Shown here in pieces: positions 1 through 9,346 of a stretch of DNA of 64,000 nt. Each line of letters opens with the position of its first letter. The stretch's first letter is position 1. Under the pieces are notes generated by a model. The model was given only the letters and a program-made list of their open reading frames with translations, did no database searches and was not told the DNA's origin. Origin of the DNA: Parasedimentitalea maritima (GTDB lineage: Bacteria; Pseudomonadota; Alphaproteobacteria; Rhodobacterales; Rhodobacteraceae); the NCBI RefSeq assembly GCF_005771405.1, contig NZ_VAUA01000012.1:1-64000 (forward strand), written 5' to 3'. The translations under genes were made by a program, and so were the position numbers.

Positions 1-84
1 TGGGAGAGCTTTTACAACTTCCACCGACCTCACGGCGCACACGACGGAAAGACGCCTTACGAAGTCCTCAGGGAAAAGCTATAG
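1..84 (+). CDS. IS481-type transposase, C-terminal end (partial)
   Basis: An open frame enters from the left edge and ends at TAG 82-84, giving the last 27 residues. They contain YNFHRPHGAHDGKTPYEVL, the typical C-terminal tail of IS481/IS3-superfamily DDE transposases (integrase core). The catalytic D, D and E residues would lie upstream of the window. The inferred right end of the element is about 40 bases downstream at position 123. Whether the element is intact cannot be judged from this fragment. Confidence 0.8.
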   Translation, partial: WESFYNFHRPHGAHDGKTPYEVLREKL

Positions 85-123
85 TCAACAAACGGGATGT
101 ACCACGGGTAACCGCACCTTACA
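85..123 (+). mobile_element. Right end of IS481-like element (inferred)
   Basis: Between the transposase stop and position 123 there is a short non-coding tail. Read on the minus strand it begins TGTAAGGTGCGGTTACCC. TGT at the outer tip is the usual terminus of IS481-family inverted repeats. The boundary at 123 also coincides with the point where a minus-strand reading frame stops looking like a secreted-protein N-terminus. The left inverted repeat and target duplication lie outside the window, so the boundary is inferred. Confidence 0.5.
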
Positions 124-225
124 GACCGAAGGTTCTTCTGCTGTATCTCCAGTGGCCTCTGCGTCATCATCATTGGAAACAACTCCAACTAGCAAGCCCA
201 GGCCCAGCAATGTCATCCACAGCAT
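124..225 (-). pseudogene. 5' fragment of a secreted/RTX-like protein gene cut by the IS
   Basis: Reading minus from ATG at 225, about 34 codons give MLWMTLLGLGLLVGVVSNDD followed by an acidic DAEATGDTAEEPSV stretch, then the frame runs into the presumed IS end. A short hydrophobic helix followed by an acidic run is how many Rhodobacteraceae calcium-binding (RTX/hemolysin-type) proteins begin. That family assignment is from memory of such N-termini and is tentative. The remainder, if it survives, lies beyond the IS to the left of the window. A second in-frame ATG is at 216. Confidence 0.45.
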
Positions 226-360
226 ATTGAGTACTCACTTTCAACTATTTGAATTAAAATGCAACTTAATGAATTGTTAAGATTTCTACCTTTGGTGCGT
301 CAAGAGAATATGGCGATTATAAGGCAGCACGGGACAATACCCGGCCCGATGAAAGGTTGT

Positions 361-400
361 TTCAAAAAAAGCGCCCCAAACCAACCGGTTTGGGGCGCTC
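361..400 (-). terminator. Rho-independent terminator of gltA
   Basis: A perfect 12-bp stem (GCGCCCCAAACC with GGTTTGGGGCGC, loop AACC) lies at 371-398. On the minus strand it is followed by a run of T (positions 370-364). It sits about 35 bases past the gltA stop codon. Confidence 0.9.
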
Positions 401-435
401 ATTAACCTTGTTTTTCAATCAGGTGATCGAAATTA

Positions 436-1731
436 CTAGCGATTCTCGATGTCGATGTAGTCGCGAGCAGTCTCACCAAGATACAACTGACGAGGCCGCC
501 CGATTTTGTTCTGTGGGTCTGCGATCATTTCTTTCCACTGTGATACCCAACCAACGGTGCGTGACAGAGTGAAGATCGGTGTGAACATTGATGTTGGGAA
601 ACCCATCGCTTCGAGGATAATGCCCGAATAGAAGTCGACGTTGGGGAACAGTTTCTTCTCAATGAAGTAGGGGTCATTCAGAGCGGTTTGCTCCAGTTCC
701 TTTGCAACCTGTAGCAACGGGTTATCTTCGATCCCCAGCAGGTCCAGAACCTCATCAGCCGATTGCTTCAGAACAGTGGCACGCGGGTCGGTGTTTTTGT
801 AAACCCGGTGACCAAAGCCCATCAGACGGAACGGATCGCTCTTGTCCTTGGCGCGTGCAATGTATTCCGGAATGCGGTCAACACTGCCGATTTCTTTCAG
901 CATCTCCAGGCAGGCCTGGTTTGCGCCGCCGTGTGCCGGCCCCCAAAGACATGCGATGCCAGCCGCGACACAGGCAAACGGATTGGCACCCGAAGATGAG
1001 GCCAGACGTACGGTCGAGGTCGACGCGTTCTGCTCGTGATCCGCATGAAGTGTAAAGATCCGGTCCATGGCACGGGCCAGGATCGGGTTGACCTCGTACT
1101 GCTCGGCGGGAACCGAGAAACACATGTGCAGGAAGTTGGCTGCGTAATCCAGATCATTGCGAGGATATACAAATGGCTGGCCAATTGAATATTTATAGGC
1201 CATCGCAGCAATGGTCGGCAATTTGGCAATCAGTCGGATCGAGGCGACTTCGCGCTGCCAAGGATCAGAAATATCGGTGGAATCGTGGTAGAAGGCAGAC
1301 ATCGCACCAACAACACCCACAAGCGTGGCCATTGGGTGGGCATCACGACGGAAACCACGGAAGAAGTTGTGCATTTGCTCATGCACCATGGTGTGACGGG
1401 TCACGCGTGCTTCAAAATCTTCCAGTTGAGATGCGGTTGGCAGCTCACCATAAAGCAGCAGATAGCAGACTTCTAGATAATGCGATTTTCCGGCCAATTG
1501 ATCAATTGGATAGCCGCGGTGCAGCAGCTCGCCTTTGTCACCGTCAATAAAGGTGATGGTGCTGTCGCAGCTGGCAGTTGAGGTGAAACCCGGATCATAG
1601 GTGAAGACACCAGCCTGACCATAGAGTTTACGGATATCAAGGACATCGGGTCCGGCAGTCGGGGAAAAAATAGGCAACTCGTAGGATTCGCCATTGAGGC
1701 TGAGCGTAGCGGATTTCTTGGTGTCGGTCAT
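436..1731 (-). CDS. gltA: Citrate synthase (type II)
   Basis: 431 aa, full length for the hexameric bacterial citrate synthases. It condenses acetyl-CoA with oxaloacetate to citrate, the first step of the TCA cycle, in the cytosol. The three catalytic residues can be placed by motif: His267 in GPAHGG, His308 in [13 protein letters not shown] and Asp366 in NVDFYSG. The HADHEQNAS block around residue 229 is also present. The ATG at 1731 has a good ribosome-binding site (GGAAGGG) 7-8 bases upstream. It lies downstream of gltX on the same strand with a 119-base gap that holds a strong hairpin, and ends in its own terminator. Confidence 0.97.
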   Translation of the reverse strand: MTDTKKSATLSLNGESYELPIFSPTAGPDVLDIRKLYGQAGVFTYDPGFTSTASCDSTITFIDGDKGELLHRGYPIDQLAGKSHYLEVCYLLLYGELPTASQLEDFEARVTRHTMVHEQMHNFFRGFRRDAHPMATLVGVVGAMSAFYHDSTDISDPWQREVASIRLIAKLPTIAAMAYKYSIGQPFVYPRNDLDYAANFLHMCFSVPAEQYEVNPILARAMDRIFTLHADHEQNASTSTVRLASSSGANPFACVAAGIACLWGPAHGGANQACLEMLKEIGSVDRIPEYIARAKDKSDPFRLMGFGHRVYKNTDPRATVLKQSADEVLDLLGIEDNPLLQVAKELEQTALNDPYFIEKKLFPNVDFYSGIILEAMGFPTSMFTPIFTLSRTVGWVSQWKEMIADPQNKIGRPRQLYLGETARDYIDIENR

Positions 1732-1752
1732 GGATATCCCTTCCTGTTACTG

Positions 1753-1781
1753 GCATGGAATGGCACCGGGCCATTCCATGC
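1753..1781 (-). other. 11-bp hairpin in the gltA leader
   Basis: GCATGGAATGG at 1753-1763 is perfectly complementary to CCATTCCATGC at 1771-1781, with a 7-base loop. It lies in the gltX-gltA gap, 22 bases before the gltA start codon. No T-run follows, so it is not a classical intrinsic terminator. It could be a gltX 3' end, a processing or stability element, or an operator. Confidence 0.6.
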
Positions 1782-1850
1782 GGGCAGTCCTGCGAATTCA
1801 GAGTGCAGGCATTGTCACTTTTGAGCAGGTCAGAACAACATTTAATGTGT

Positions 1851-3251
1851 TCAACCTGCGGCGTCGGTTAGACGGGCCATGGTTTCATCGCGGCCCAGTA
1901 CAAGCATCATGTCAAAAACTGAAGGTGTCACCGCACGTCCGGCCAGTGCTGCCCGCAGTGGGCCAGCCAGCTTACCAAACTTGGTGTCATGGGCTTCTGC
2001 AAAGTTTTTCAGAAGCATCTCCAGATCATCTCTGGACCAGCTAGCATTTTGCAGCTGCGGCGTCAATTCATCCAGTATACCATCGGATACTGATGCAAGC
2101 GCTTTAGCTGCTTTCTCGTCTTGTTCCACAGGTCGTGAAATTAGAACAAAATGTGCTTTGTCAACGAGTTCAGGCAATGTTTTTGCACGCTCTTTGAAGC
2201 AATACAGGGCCCGCTCAAGATTGTTTGACTGTGCGTCATTCAACACTGGTTGTTCAGCAGCAACGAGATAGGCCTGAATTTCCTGCCGCAATGCAGCGTC
2301 ATCGCTAACGGCGATGTGCTGGCCGGATAGGTTTTCGAGCTTTTTGGTGTCAAACCGGGCCGGGCTTTTACCGATTCCATTCAGATCAAACCACTCCAAC
2401 GCCTGAGCGTCTGAAAAGAACTCATCATCGCCGTGACTCCAACCCAGACGGGCCAGATAGTTGCGCATTCCGGCCGCAGGATAGCCCATCGCCTGATATT
2501 CCTGCGCGCCTAATGCACCGTGGCGTTTGGACAGCTTCTTACCGTCGGCGCCGTGGATCAGCGGGATATGGGCCCAAACAGGGATGTCCCACCCCATAGC
2601 CTCATAGATTGTCATCTGGCGGGCGGCGTTGTTCAGGTGATCGTCTCCCCGGATCACATGGGTCACACCCATATCGTGGTCATCAACAACAACTGCCAGC
2701 ATATAAACTGGGGTACCATCAGAACGCAGAAGGATCATATCGTCCAACTGGTCATTGCCGATCGTCACATCGCCCTGAACCTGGTCTTTGATAGTGGTAA
2801 CGCCGCTTTGCGGCGCTTTGATGCGAATGACATAAGGCATATCGGGGTGGTCGCCCTCGTCGGCTTCGCGCCAGGGTGAACGATAGAGGGTCGATTTACC
2901 CTCGGCTTTGGCCTGATCTCGAAAGGCAGCAATTTCATCCTGACTGGCAAAACATTTGTAAGCTTTGCCCTCTGCCAGCAATTGATGTGCCACCTCTGCA
3001 TGACGAGCGGCGCCGTCAAACTGGCTGATGACCTCGCCATCATGGTCTAAACCCAACCACTCCATGCCCTGCAAAATGGCAGCTGTTGCTTCGGGTGTTG
3101 AACGCTCACGGTCAGTGTCCTCGATGCGCAGCAGGAATTTTCCGCCACGACCACGGGCGTATAGCCAGTTGAACAGAGCAGTACGCGCGCCACCGATATG
3201 TAGAAAGCCGGTAGGAGACGGTGCGAAACGGGTGACGACCGGTTTGGACAT
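1851..3251 (-). CDS. gltX: Glutamyl-tRNA synthetase
   Basis: 466 aa class I aminoacyl-tRNA synthetase that charges tRNA-Glu. In alphaproteobacteria such enzymes often also mischarge tRNA-Gln for GatCAB to amidate (family knowledge, not visible here). The HIGH-type signature is at residues about 11-29 ([19 protein letters not shown]). The KMSKS-type loop is KKLSKRHG at about 238-245. The C-terminal anticodon-binding half is complete. Many relatives carry two gltX copies; only one is in this window. The ATG at 3251 is divergent from comEC. Confidence 0.96.
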   Translation of the reverse strand: MSKPVVTRFAPSPTGFLHIGGARTALFNWLYARGRGGKFLLRIEDTDRERSTPEATAAILQGMEWLGLDHDGEVISQFDGAARHAEVAHQLLAEGKAYKCFASQDEIAAFRDQAKAEGKSTLYRSPWREADEGDHPDMPYVIRIKAPQSGVTTIKDQVQGDVTIGNDQLDDMILLRSDGTPVYMLAVVVDDHDMGVTHVIRGDDHLNNAARQMTIYEAMGWDIPVWAHIPLIHGADGKKLSKRHGALGAQEYQAMGYPAAGMRNYLARLGWSHGDDEFFSDAQALEWFDLNGIGKSPARFDTKKLENLSGQHIAVSDDAALRQEIQAYLVAAEQPVLNDAQSNNLERALYCFKERAKTLPELVDKAHFVLISRPVEQDEKAAKALASVSDGILDELTPQLQNASWSRDDLEMLLKNFAEAHDTKFGKLAGPLRAALAGRAVTPSVFDMMLVLGRDETMARLTDAAG

Positions 3252-3328
3252 GGGGCCATTTACCTTTTGGAAACTTTTGAAGAGCTAGATTTGATGCCTG
3301 TCTACCGAGCCAAACGGCGAGGAGCAAG

Positions 3329-5362
3329 ATGCGTACGATCGCTGCCCTGGACTCCCTGTTGGTGAAACAGCGGGGACATTTGTTCCCTTTCGCTCCAGTA
3401 TTGCTGGGGGCAGGGGTTGGGAGCTATTTTGCTCAAACGACAGAACCCACACTTGAAAACTATCTGGCCTTGGTTGCGATCTGCGGTATCGGTGGTTTGA
3501 TCGTGTTGCGGAGCAAGAGCAATGCCTCGATTCTGGGTTGGATGATTTTACTTGTTGCGGCGGGTTTTTGTGTGGCAGGCCTTCGCGCGCACGGGGTTAC
3601 TGCTCCGGTTTTGACGTATCGCTACTACGGCCCGGTTGAGGGGCGGGTGGTTGTGATTGATCGTTCGGCCAGCGATGCGCTGCGTCTGACGCTGGATCAG
3701 GTCCGGTTGCACAAAATATCTCCGGTCAACACGCCGGAGCGGGTCCGCATATCATTACATGGTGTCACGGAGCTACCCGCGCCAGGTAGCCGTATTATGA
3801 CCACTGCACATCTTATGCCGCCTCAGGGGCCGGCGGAGCCGGGTGGTTTTGACTTCCGTCGGCATGCCTGGTTTCAGCGTCTCGGAGGGGTAGGGTACAC
3901 CCGCGTACCAGTTTTGTTGGTGACACCCGGCGGTGAGGACTTGTGGCTGCAACGGCTGCGCCGTGTTGCGTCAACTTACATACAACAGCAATTGCCGGGC
4001 AGCATCGGCGGATTCGCCGCTGCCATCACCACCGGAGATCGTAGTGGCATAGGGCAGGAAAGTCTGTTGGCGCTGCGGGGAAGTAACCTGGCCCATCTAT
4101 TGGCTATTTCAGGTTTGCATATGGGGCTCTTGACCGGGTTTGTCTTTGCATCCCTGCGGGTGTTGCTAAATCTGTGGCCAAGGGTCGGGCTGCGACTACC
4201 AGTCAAAAAGCTTGCTGCCATCGGGGCCTTATTGGTAGCGGCGGGGTATCTGGCATTGTCCGGCGGAAATGTCGCCACCGAGCGCGCCTTTGTAATGGTG
4301 GCCGTGGTTTTGGGGGCTGTGTTGATGGATAGGAGGGCCTTCTCCCTGCGCGCAGTTGCATTGGCCGCGCTGATTGTATTGATACGTCGCCCTGAAAGCC
4401 TGATGAGCCCCGGTTTTCAGATGAGCTTTGCCGCCACAACGGCGTTGGTGGCCGTGTTCGGATGGATTCGCGACAGTGGGATTACACTGGGGCCTGCCTG
4501 GCTGCGTCCGGTGCTTGCGGTGATAATATCGTCCGCCGTGGCTGGTGCCGCGACTGCGCCATTTGGAGCGGCCCATTTCAACACATTATCGTACTATGGG
4601 TTGATCGCTAATCTTCTATCGGTGCCCTTGATGGGGGTACTGGCCATCCCTTCGGCAGTATTGGCGCTCAGTCTTGCGCCGTTTGGACTGGAGATGATCG
4701 GCTTGACGCTTATGGGCTGGGGATTGGAGTGGATTTTGTTGGTTGCGCATTGGGTATCCGGATTGCAGGGGGCCCAGGGCAGGGTGATCGCCCCCGGGCC
4801 TATGGTGCTTCCGTTGATTGGAACGGGGATGTTGTTGTTGATCCTCTGGCAAGGGTGGCTACGGGTTTTGGGGTTGGTACCTGCATTATTTGGTTTGGTT
4901 TTGTGGAGCCAGCATGAGCGTCCGGCGGTGCTCATCTCTGCGGATGCGGCCTTGGTTGGCAAAATGACCAGTGAGGGTCGCGCGCTGTCAAAACCCAAAG
5001 GCGCAGGATTTTCGGCGCGGATTTGGTTGGAAAATGACGGGGACGACGTGAACCAGTCTGATGCGGCGGCGCGTTGGGTAGGGGCGTCAAGGCGGGTGGT
5101 TATAGGCTCAACCGAAGTTATACATGTGATTGGCAAGCGCGCCGTTGATGCGTTTTCCGAGTGCCGCGCTGGTCAAATCATTGTCACAACCGTTGCAAAA
5201 GACCTGACCGGAGGTTGCCAAATTATCGATCCAGTGCGGTTACGCGATATCGGAAGTGTGATGCTAACTGCCGAGGGAAAGCTGTACAGCGCGCAAGACT
5301 TGTCCGGGCACCGCTTGTGGACAAATGCACCAGCCCCGCAAATGCTTGGGGCTGGTCAGTGA
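3329..5362 (+). CDS. comEC: ComEC/Rec2 family DNA-uptake channel
   Basis: 677 aa multi-spanning inner-membrane protein of the ComEC/Rec2 family, the channel that passes single-stranded DNA into the cytoplasm during natural transformation. An N-terminal membrane segment and soluble OB-like DUF4131 region (about residues 20-200) precede the competence-domain core. The core includes the AISGLHMGLLTGF signature near residue 261 and many hydrophobic helices to about 540. The final 130 residues are soluble and lack the HxHxDH metal motif of a full metallo-beta-lactamase domain. RBS GGCGAGGAG lies upstream of the ATG. It converges on lexA with a 7-base gap. No other competence gene is in the window. 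Confidence 0.9.
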   Translation: MRTIAALDSLLVKQRGHLFPFAPVLLGAGVGSYFAQTTEPTLENYLALVAICGIGGLIVLRSKSNASILGWMILLVAAGFCVAGLRAHGVTAPVLTYRYYGPVEGRVVVIDRSASDALRLTLDQVRLHKISPVNTPERVRISLHGVTELPAPGSRIMTTAHLMPPQGPAEPGGFDFRRHAWFQRLGGVGYTRVPVLLVTPGGEDLWLQRLRRVASTYIQQQLPGSIGGFAAAITTGDRSGIGQESLLALRGSNLAHLLAISGLHMGLLTGFVFASLRVLLNLWPRVGLRLPVKKLAAIGALLVAAGYLALSGGNVATERAFVMVAVVLGAVLMDRRAFSLRAVALAALIVLIRRPESLMSPGFQMSFAATTALVAVFGWIRDSGITLGPAWLRPVLAVIISSAVAGAATAPFGAAHFNTLSYYGLIANLLSVPLMGVLAIPSAVLALSLAPFGLEMIGLTLMGWGLEWILLVAHWVSGLQGAQGRVIAPGPMVLPLIGTGMLLLILWQGWLRVLGLVPALFGLVLWSQHERPAVLISADAALVGKMTSEGRALSKPKGAGFSARIWLENDGDDVNQSDAAARWVGASRRVVIGSTEVIHVIGKRAVDAFSECRAGQIIVTTVAKDLTGGCQIIDPVRLRDIGSVMLTAEGKLYSAQDLSGHRLWTNAPAPQMLGAGQ

Positions 5363-5369
5363 TGCCGGA

Positions 5370-6077
5370 TCAGTAGGTTCGGATCAACCCAACCAGCTGG
5401 CCCTGCACCTTTACCTGATCTTCAGGGTAAACGCGGGTTTCATAGGCTGGGTTTGCGGCTTCCAGCGCAATAGATCCACCCTGACGGTGGAACCGCTTTA
5501 GTGTCGCTTCGTGACCTTCAACCAATGCAACAACAATGTCACCGTTGTCGGCTACCTTGGTTTCACGGATGACCACCACATCCCCATCATTGATGCCGGC
5601 CTCGATCATTGAATCACCGCGGACCTCAAGAGCATAGTGTTGTCCCGAGGTTGAAAGCATCGAACTGGGCACGGCCACCTGATGTGATACCTGGCTGATC
5701 GCCTCAATTGGCACACCAGCCGCAATACGGCCCATCACCGGCAACTCCATCGCCATCATATGGCTTGGTTCGACATTTGCGGGCTGGCTGGGGGGCGGCG
5801 TTTGGTGGCCGCCCTGGATCACCCGCGGCGTAAATCCAACCGGCGTCTGACTGCCGCCAAGAGATTCCGGAAGGCGGATGATTTCAATGGCCCGCGCCCG
5901 GTGTGCAAGACGGCGGATGAAGCCACGCTCTTCCAAGGCAGTGATCAATCGATGAATGCCGGATTTTGAGCGTAGATCCAAAGCCACTTTCATCTCGTCA
6001 AAACTGGGAGGCACACCGTCTTTTTGCAGGCGCTTGTGAATAAATTCCAGCAAGTCCAACTGTTTCTTGGTCAACAT
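5370..6077 (-). CDS. lexA: LexA SOS repressor
   Basis: 235 aa repressor-protease controlling the DNA-damage response. The N-terminal winged helix (residues 1-65) includes [20 protein letters not shown]. The self-cleavage site is Ala120-Gly121 in RIAAGVP. The catalytic dyad is Ser156 (GDSM) and Lys194 (ATLKRF). A 40-residue Pro/Gln-rich linker separates the halves, as is usual in this lineage. An SOS box lies 34 bases upstream, indicating autoregulation. It is last in the trp-moa-moe gene run but has its own promoter region after a hairpin at the moeA 3' end. Confidence 0.97.
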   Translation of the reverse strand: MLTKKQLDLLEFIHKRLQKDGVPPSFDEMKVALDLRSKSGIHRLITALEERGFIRRLAHRARAIEIIRLPESLGGSQTPVGFTPRVIQGGHQTPPPSQPANVEPSHMMAMELPVMGRIAAGVPIEAISQVSHQVAVPSSMLSTSGQHYALEVRGDSMIEAGINDGDVVVIRETKVADNGDIVVALVEGHEATLKRFHRQGGSIALEAANPAYETRVYPEDQVKVQGQLVGLIRTY

Positions 6078-6110
6078 GGGTTTTCCCTCCGCCGTATTGC
6101 GTTTTGTTTT

Positions 6111-6125
6111 GTTCTACGCATGTTC
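6111..6125 (-). promoter_or_regulatory. LexA-binding SOS box (GTTC-N7-GTTC)
   Basis: GTTC at 6111-6114 and GTTC at 6122-6125 with exactly seven bases between match the direct-repeat LexA box known in Rhodobacter, Paracoccus and other alphaproteobacteria. It lies between moeA and lexA, close to the lexA start, where a repressor would block transcription initiation. Confidence 0.85.
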
Positions 6126-6166
6126 CCGTTTTGTGTCAACGGTATTAGAGCTCGCGCGAACAGGTG

Positions 6167-6197
6167 CAACCCAACCTAGGCCATCAGCCTTGGGTTG
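6167..6197 (-). terminator. Hairpin after moeA
   Basis: CAACCCAA (6167-6174) pairs with TTGGGTTG (6190-6197), with an additional inner GGC/GCC pairing. It lies between the moeA stop and the SOS box, so it probably separates the moeA transcript from lexA. No clear T-run follows on the minus strand, so it may be only a partial terminator. Confidence 0.5.
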
Positions 6198-6225
6198 GGG
6201 GTGTTGATCATAATGCGAGTACGGG

Positions 6226-7398
6226 TCAGAGCGGCAGGTAATCTACCATTTCGCCAGTTTTACGAGCGGGATCAAATGGTGGGCGGATCAAAAGCGCGTT
6301 GGCTGAGGCCAAAACTGTCAACAGAGCGCTATCCTGGCGATCAAACGCGTGGATTTCTGCCCCATCCAGTTGGGCGCGCATATAGTGCTGACGCGGTCCA
6401 TTGGCAGTAAGAGGTTCGGACAGCTGTGCCTTAAGAAGGGGCGGTGCATCTGTATCAAGGCCCAGCATTGCCTCGATCATTGGTGCGATAAAAATCTTAC
6501 CACAGATCATCGCTGAAACCGGGTTACCCGGCAGCCCAACCATCGCGGCCTCATTCATCCGCCCCGCCATAAGCGGTTTGCCGGGGCGCATTGCAACTTT
6601 GTAGAACGATTGTTCAAGTCCAAGATCTGCTGCAACTTTGCCAACCAGATCATGATCGCCAACTGAGGCCCCACCAATGGTGATCACCAGATCAGCCCCA
6701 CGTGCCAGTTTGAACGCGGTGCGCAAGGATGCGGTGTTGTCGCGGGCAATGGGCAGAATACGCGCATGCGCCCCCAATGCGTCAATCATGGCCTTCAGGC
6801 CAAAAGTGTTGGAGGCAATAATTTGGTCAGGGCCAGGCGTGTCGCCGGGCATGACCAACTCGTCCCCGGTTGAGATAAGCGCCACATCGGGGCGGCGGAT
6901 CACCGAAACCGTGGCGACGTTCATCGACGCCAGTAGGGCGATATCACTGGGGGTTAAGACGCGTGGCGCATCCAGGGTACTGCCGATGGCGAAATCGTTG
7001 CCTTTGGCACGAATGTTGGAATTAGAGCTTGGTGCATTTGCAATGGTAATCAGATCCCCATTGCGGGTGATGTCTTCTTGTATGACGACAAAATCAGCGC
7101 CTTCAGGTACGGGCGCTCCAGTGAAAATACGCACTGCTTGACCGGGGCCGACCTGCTCATCAAACCTGTGGCCAGCTGCAGATTCGCCAATCACCTTCAG
7201 GATGGAATGTTGTTCGACCTCGGTGGATTTTAGCGCATAGCCATCCATAGCCGAAGCTGCGAAGGGGGGCTGATCCCGACGTGCAGACACATCAGTGGCC
7301 AGCACACGGCCCGCCGCTTCAATCAGGGGAACGTCTTCGGCCTCCAGAACGGAAACCAGTGTCATCAATTGCGCAAGAGCGTCATCAACTGTGATCAT
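6226..7398 (-). CDS. moeA: Molybdopterin molybdenumtransferase MoeA
   Basis: 390 aa, full length. MoeA inserts molybdate into adenylylated molybdopterin in the last step of molybdenum cofactor synthesis. Visible hallmarks are PPFAASAMDGYAL near residues 40-52, the FTGAPVPEGAD segment near 92, and the MPT-binding fold with STGDEL, GGASVGDHD and GLPGNPVSA. The ATG at 7398 abuts the moaC stop codon, so the two are translated from one message. Within this window it is the only late moco step; MoeB, MoaA and MoaE are not here. Confidence 0.95.
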   Translation of the reverse strand: MITVDDALAQLMTLVSVLEAEDVPLIEAAGRVLATDVSARRDQPPFAASAMDGYALKSTEVEQHSILKVIGESAAGHRFDEQVGPGQAVRIFTGAPVPEGADFVVIQEDITRNGDLITIANAPSSNSNIRAKGNDFAIGSTLDAPRVLTPSDIALLASMNVATVSVIRRPDVALISTGDELVMPGDTPGPDQIIASNTFGLKAMIDALGAHARILPIARDNTASLRTAFKLARGADLVITIGGASVGDHDLVGKVAADLGLEQSFYKVAMRPGKPLMAGRMNEAAMVGLPGNPVSAMICGKIFIAPMIEAMLGLDTDAPPLLKAQLSEPLTANGPRQHYMRAQLDGAEIHAFDRQDSALLTVLASANALLIRPPFDPARKTGEMVDYLPL

Positions 7399-7869
7399 TT
7401 ATGCCTCGTAACGACCTGATTTTCCGCCGTCTTTCAGTGTGACGCGCAGGCCGCCGATTTCCATGGCCTTATCAACCGCTTTGCTCATGTCATAGACAGT
7501 AAGGGCTGCGGTGCTGGCCGCAGTCAGGGCCTCCATCTCGACACCGGTTTGCCCTGTTGTTTTAACAGTCGCCTCGATCTGAACGCCTGGCAGGTCAGGA
7601 TCCAAGATCAGCTCAACGGCTACTTTGGTGACGGGCAGCGGGTGACACAGCGGGATAAGATCGGGGGTTTTCTTGGCCCCCATGATACCTGCCAAACGGG
7701 CCACGCCCAGAACGTCACCCTTTTTGGCGCGCCCATCGGCGATGATGTCAAATGTAGCCTGCGCCATACGAATGTGAGCCTCAGCAGTGGCGACACGCGA
7801 CGTGACGGGTTTGTCCGAGACATCAACCATATGGGCATCGCCCTTGGTGTCAAAATGGGTCAGTGACAT
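7399..7869 (-). CDS. moaC: Cyclic pyranopterin monophosphate synthase MoaC
   Basis: 156 aa. MoaC converts the MoaA product (3',8-cyclo-dihydro-GTP) to cyclic pyranopterin monophosphate in molybdenum cofactor synthesis. Motifs include [19 protein letters not shown], the acidic [10 protein letters not shown] segment and the C-terminal [11 protein letters not shown] and LKDGGKSG. The start overlaps the trpC stop (TAATG), showing coupling. A second in-frame ATG 13 codons in (MVDVSDK) is possible, but the first fits the family (MSLTHFD). Confidence 0.96.
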   Translation of the reverse strand: MSLTHFDTKGDAHMVDVSDKPVTSRVATAEAHIRMAQATFDIIADGRAKKGDVLGVARLAGIMGAKKTPDLIPLCHPLPVTKVAVELILDPDLPGVQIEATVKTTGQTGVEMEALTAASTAALTVYDMSKAVDKAMEIGGLRVTLKDGGKSGRYEA

Positions 7870-8681
7870 TACATTGCTCCGGGCATCAGTGGCGAAGACA
7901 GCAGGTTGCGGGTGGCGCTGGCCACGTCATCCTGACGCATCAGACTTTCACCAATCAAGAAGGTCCGTGCCCCGTATTTCGCCATGGCAGACAGATCATC
8001 AGAACCGCTGAGACCGCTTTCGCAGACAATCGTACGGTCAGCGGGAACCATTTTGGACAGGGTGCGTGTCGTGTCCAGCGTGGTCTCAAAGGTCTTGAGA
8101 TTGCGGTTGTTGATGCCCATCAGTGGTGATTTCAGCGTGCAAGCACGTTCCAGCTCTTCGGCATCATGCACTTCCAACAGTACATCCATGCCCCAGTCAA
8201 ACGCAGCCTGTTCCAGTTCCGCGGCTTGAGCATCCGACACCGAGGCCAGGATGATCAGAATACAATCGGCACCTAGGGCACGGGCCTCTGCCACCTGATA
8301 GGTGTCATACATGAAATCCTTGCGCAGGGCTGGCAGCGCGCAGGCGGCACGGGCCTGTACCAGAAAATCCTTGGCTCCCTGAAAACTGGGGGTGTCGGTC
8401 AGTACGGACAAGCAGGTGGCACCACCCTCTTCGTAGGCACGGGCCAGCGCCGCAGGATCAAAGTCGGCGCGGATCAAACCTTTGGAAGGGCTGGCTTTCT
8501 TGATTTCGGCAATCAGCCCATAGCCTTCGCGATTGGCGGACATCAGGGCTTGCGCAAAGCCACGAACTGGGCTGGCAGCGCGGGCCTCTGCTTCGACCTC
8601 GGACAACGGTTTGGCAGCTTTGTCGGCGGCGACTTCTTCCAGCTTGTAGGCCTTGATCTTATCCAGCACATTTGTTGTCAT
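7869..8681 (-). CDS. trpC: Indole-3-glycerol phosphate synthase
   Basis: 270 aa TIM-barrel enzyme closing the indole ring from CdRP in tryptophan synthesis. Family motifs are [34 protein letters not shown] and ESGLSG. It is monofunctional, with no PRAI (TrpF) domain. The ATG overlaps the end of ung by 4 bases (ATGA), and the 3' end overlaps moaC. It is therefore part of the trpG-trpD-ung-trpC-moaC-moeA operon. Confidence 0.96.
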   Translation of the reverse strand: MTTNVLDKIKAYKLEEVAADKAAKPLSEVEAEARAASPVRGFAQALMSANREGYGLIAEIKKASPSKGLIRADFDPAALARAYEEGGATCLSVLTDTPSFQGAKDFLVQARAACALPALRKDFMYDTYQVAEARALGADCILIILASVSDAQAAELEQAAFDWGMDVLLEVHDAEELERACTLKSPLMGINNRNLKTFETTLDTTRTLSKMVPADRTIVCESGLSGSDDLSAMAKYGARTFLIGESLMRQDDVASATRNLLSSPLMPGAM

Positions 8682-9346
8682 TCCAACGCCTCCGATGGTG
8701 CAGTCCAGTTGATGGTAGCCTCGCCCCGTTCGGACAGCCAGCGGTTCACAGTGGAAAATGGCTGCGAGCCAAAAAAACCACGCCGAGCTGACAGAGGAGA
8801 GGGGTGGGCAGATTTCAGGATCAGGTGATCGCCCGGATTGATAAAAGATTCAAGCTTTTGCGCTGCATTGCCCCAGAGAATATATGCCGTGGGGCGCAGT
8901 GACGTCAGATCCAGCACCTGATGCACCAGTTTCGTCCAACCAAGGCTCTTGTGGCCATTTGCGTCACCTGCCGGAACTGAAAGTGCCGTGTTCAGCAGCA
9001 AAACGCCTTGATTGGCCCAACCGCGCAGATCTCCGCTTGTTGGGCACTGGCCGATGTCGTCGGTCAGCTCTTTGAAAATATTGTACAGTGATCGCGGTAA
9101 AGGACGCACATCTGGTTTGACCGAAAAAGCCAATCCATGGGCGTGACCCGGAGTGGGGTAGGGATCTTGGCCCAAGACTACCACACGGGTGCTCTTGGGC
9201 GAGGTCAGATCTAGTGCAGCAAACCGATCCTGCACGGGGGGCAAAACTTGCCGCGGATCCGTTTCAATGGCGCTGTTGATACCAGGCCATTCCTGAGTAA
9301 AAAAAGCCAAATGCTCCCAAGCCTTTGGCAAAGGCGGCGATGCCAT
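8678..9346 (-). CDS. ung: Uracil-DNA glycosylase (family 1)
   Basis: 222 aa. It removes uracil from DNA to start base-excision repair. The water-activating motif [17 protein letters not shown] places the catalytic Asp at 61. The Leu-loop motif [13 protein letters not shown] starts with His181. These define family 1 UNG. The gene sits between trpD and trpC, sharing overlapping start and stop codons with both, so it must be expressed with the tryptophan genes. It has no enzymatic link to tryptophan synthesis. Confidence 0.95.
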   Translation of the reverse strand: MASPPLPKAWEHLAFFTQEWPGINSAIETDPRQVLPPVQDRFAALDLTSPKSTRVVVLGQDPYPTPGHAHGLAFSVKPDVRPLPRSLYNIFKELTDDIGQCPTSGDLRGWANQGVLLLNTALSVPAGDANGHKSLGWTKLVHQVLDLTSLRPTAYILWGNAAQKLESFINPGDHLILKSAHPSPLSARRGFFGSQPFSTVNRWLSERGEATINWTAPSEALE

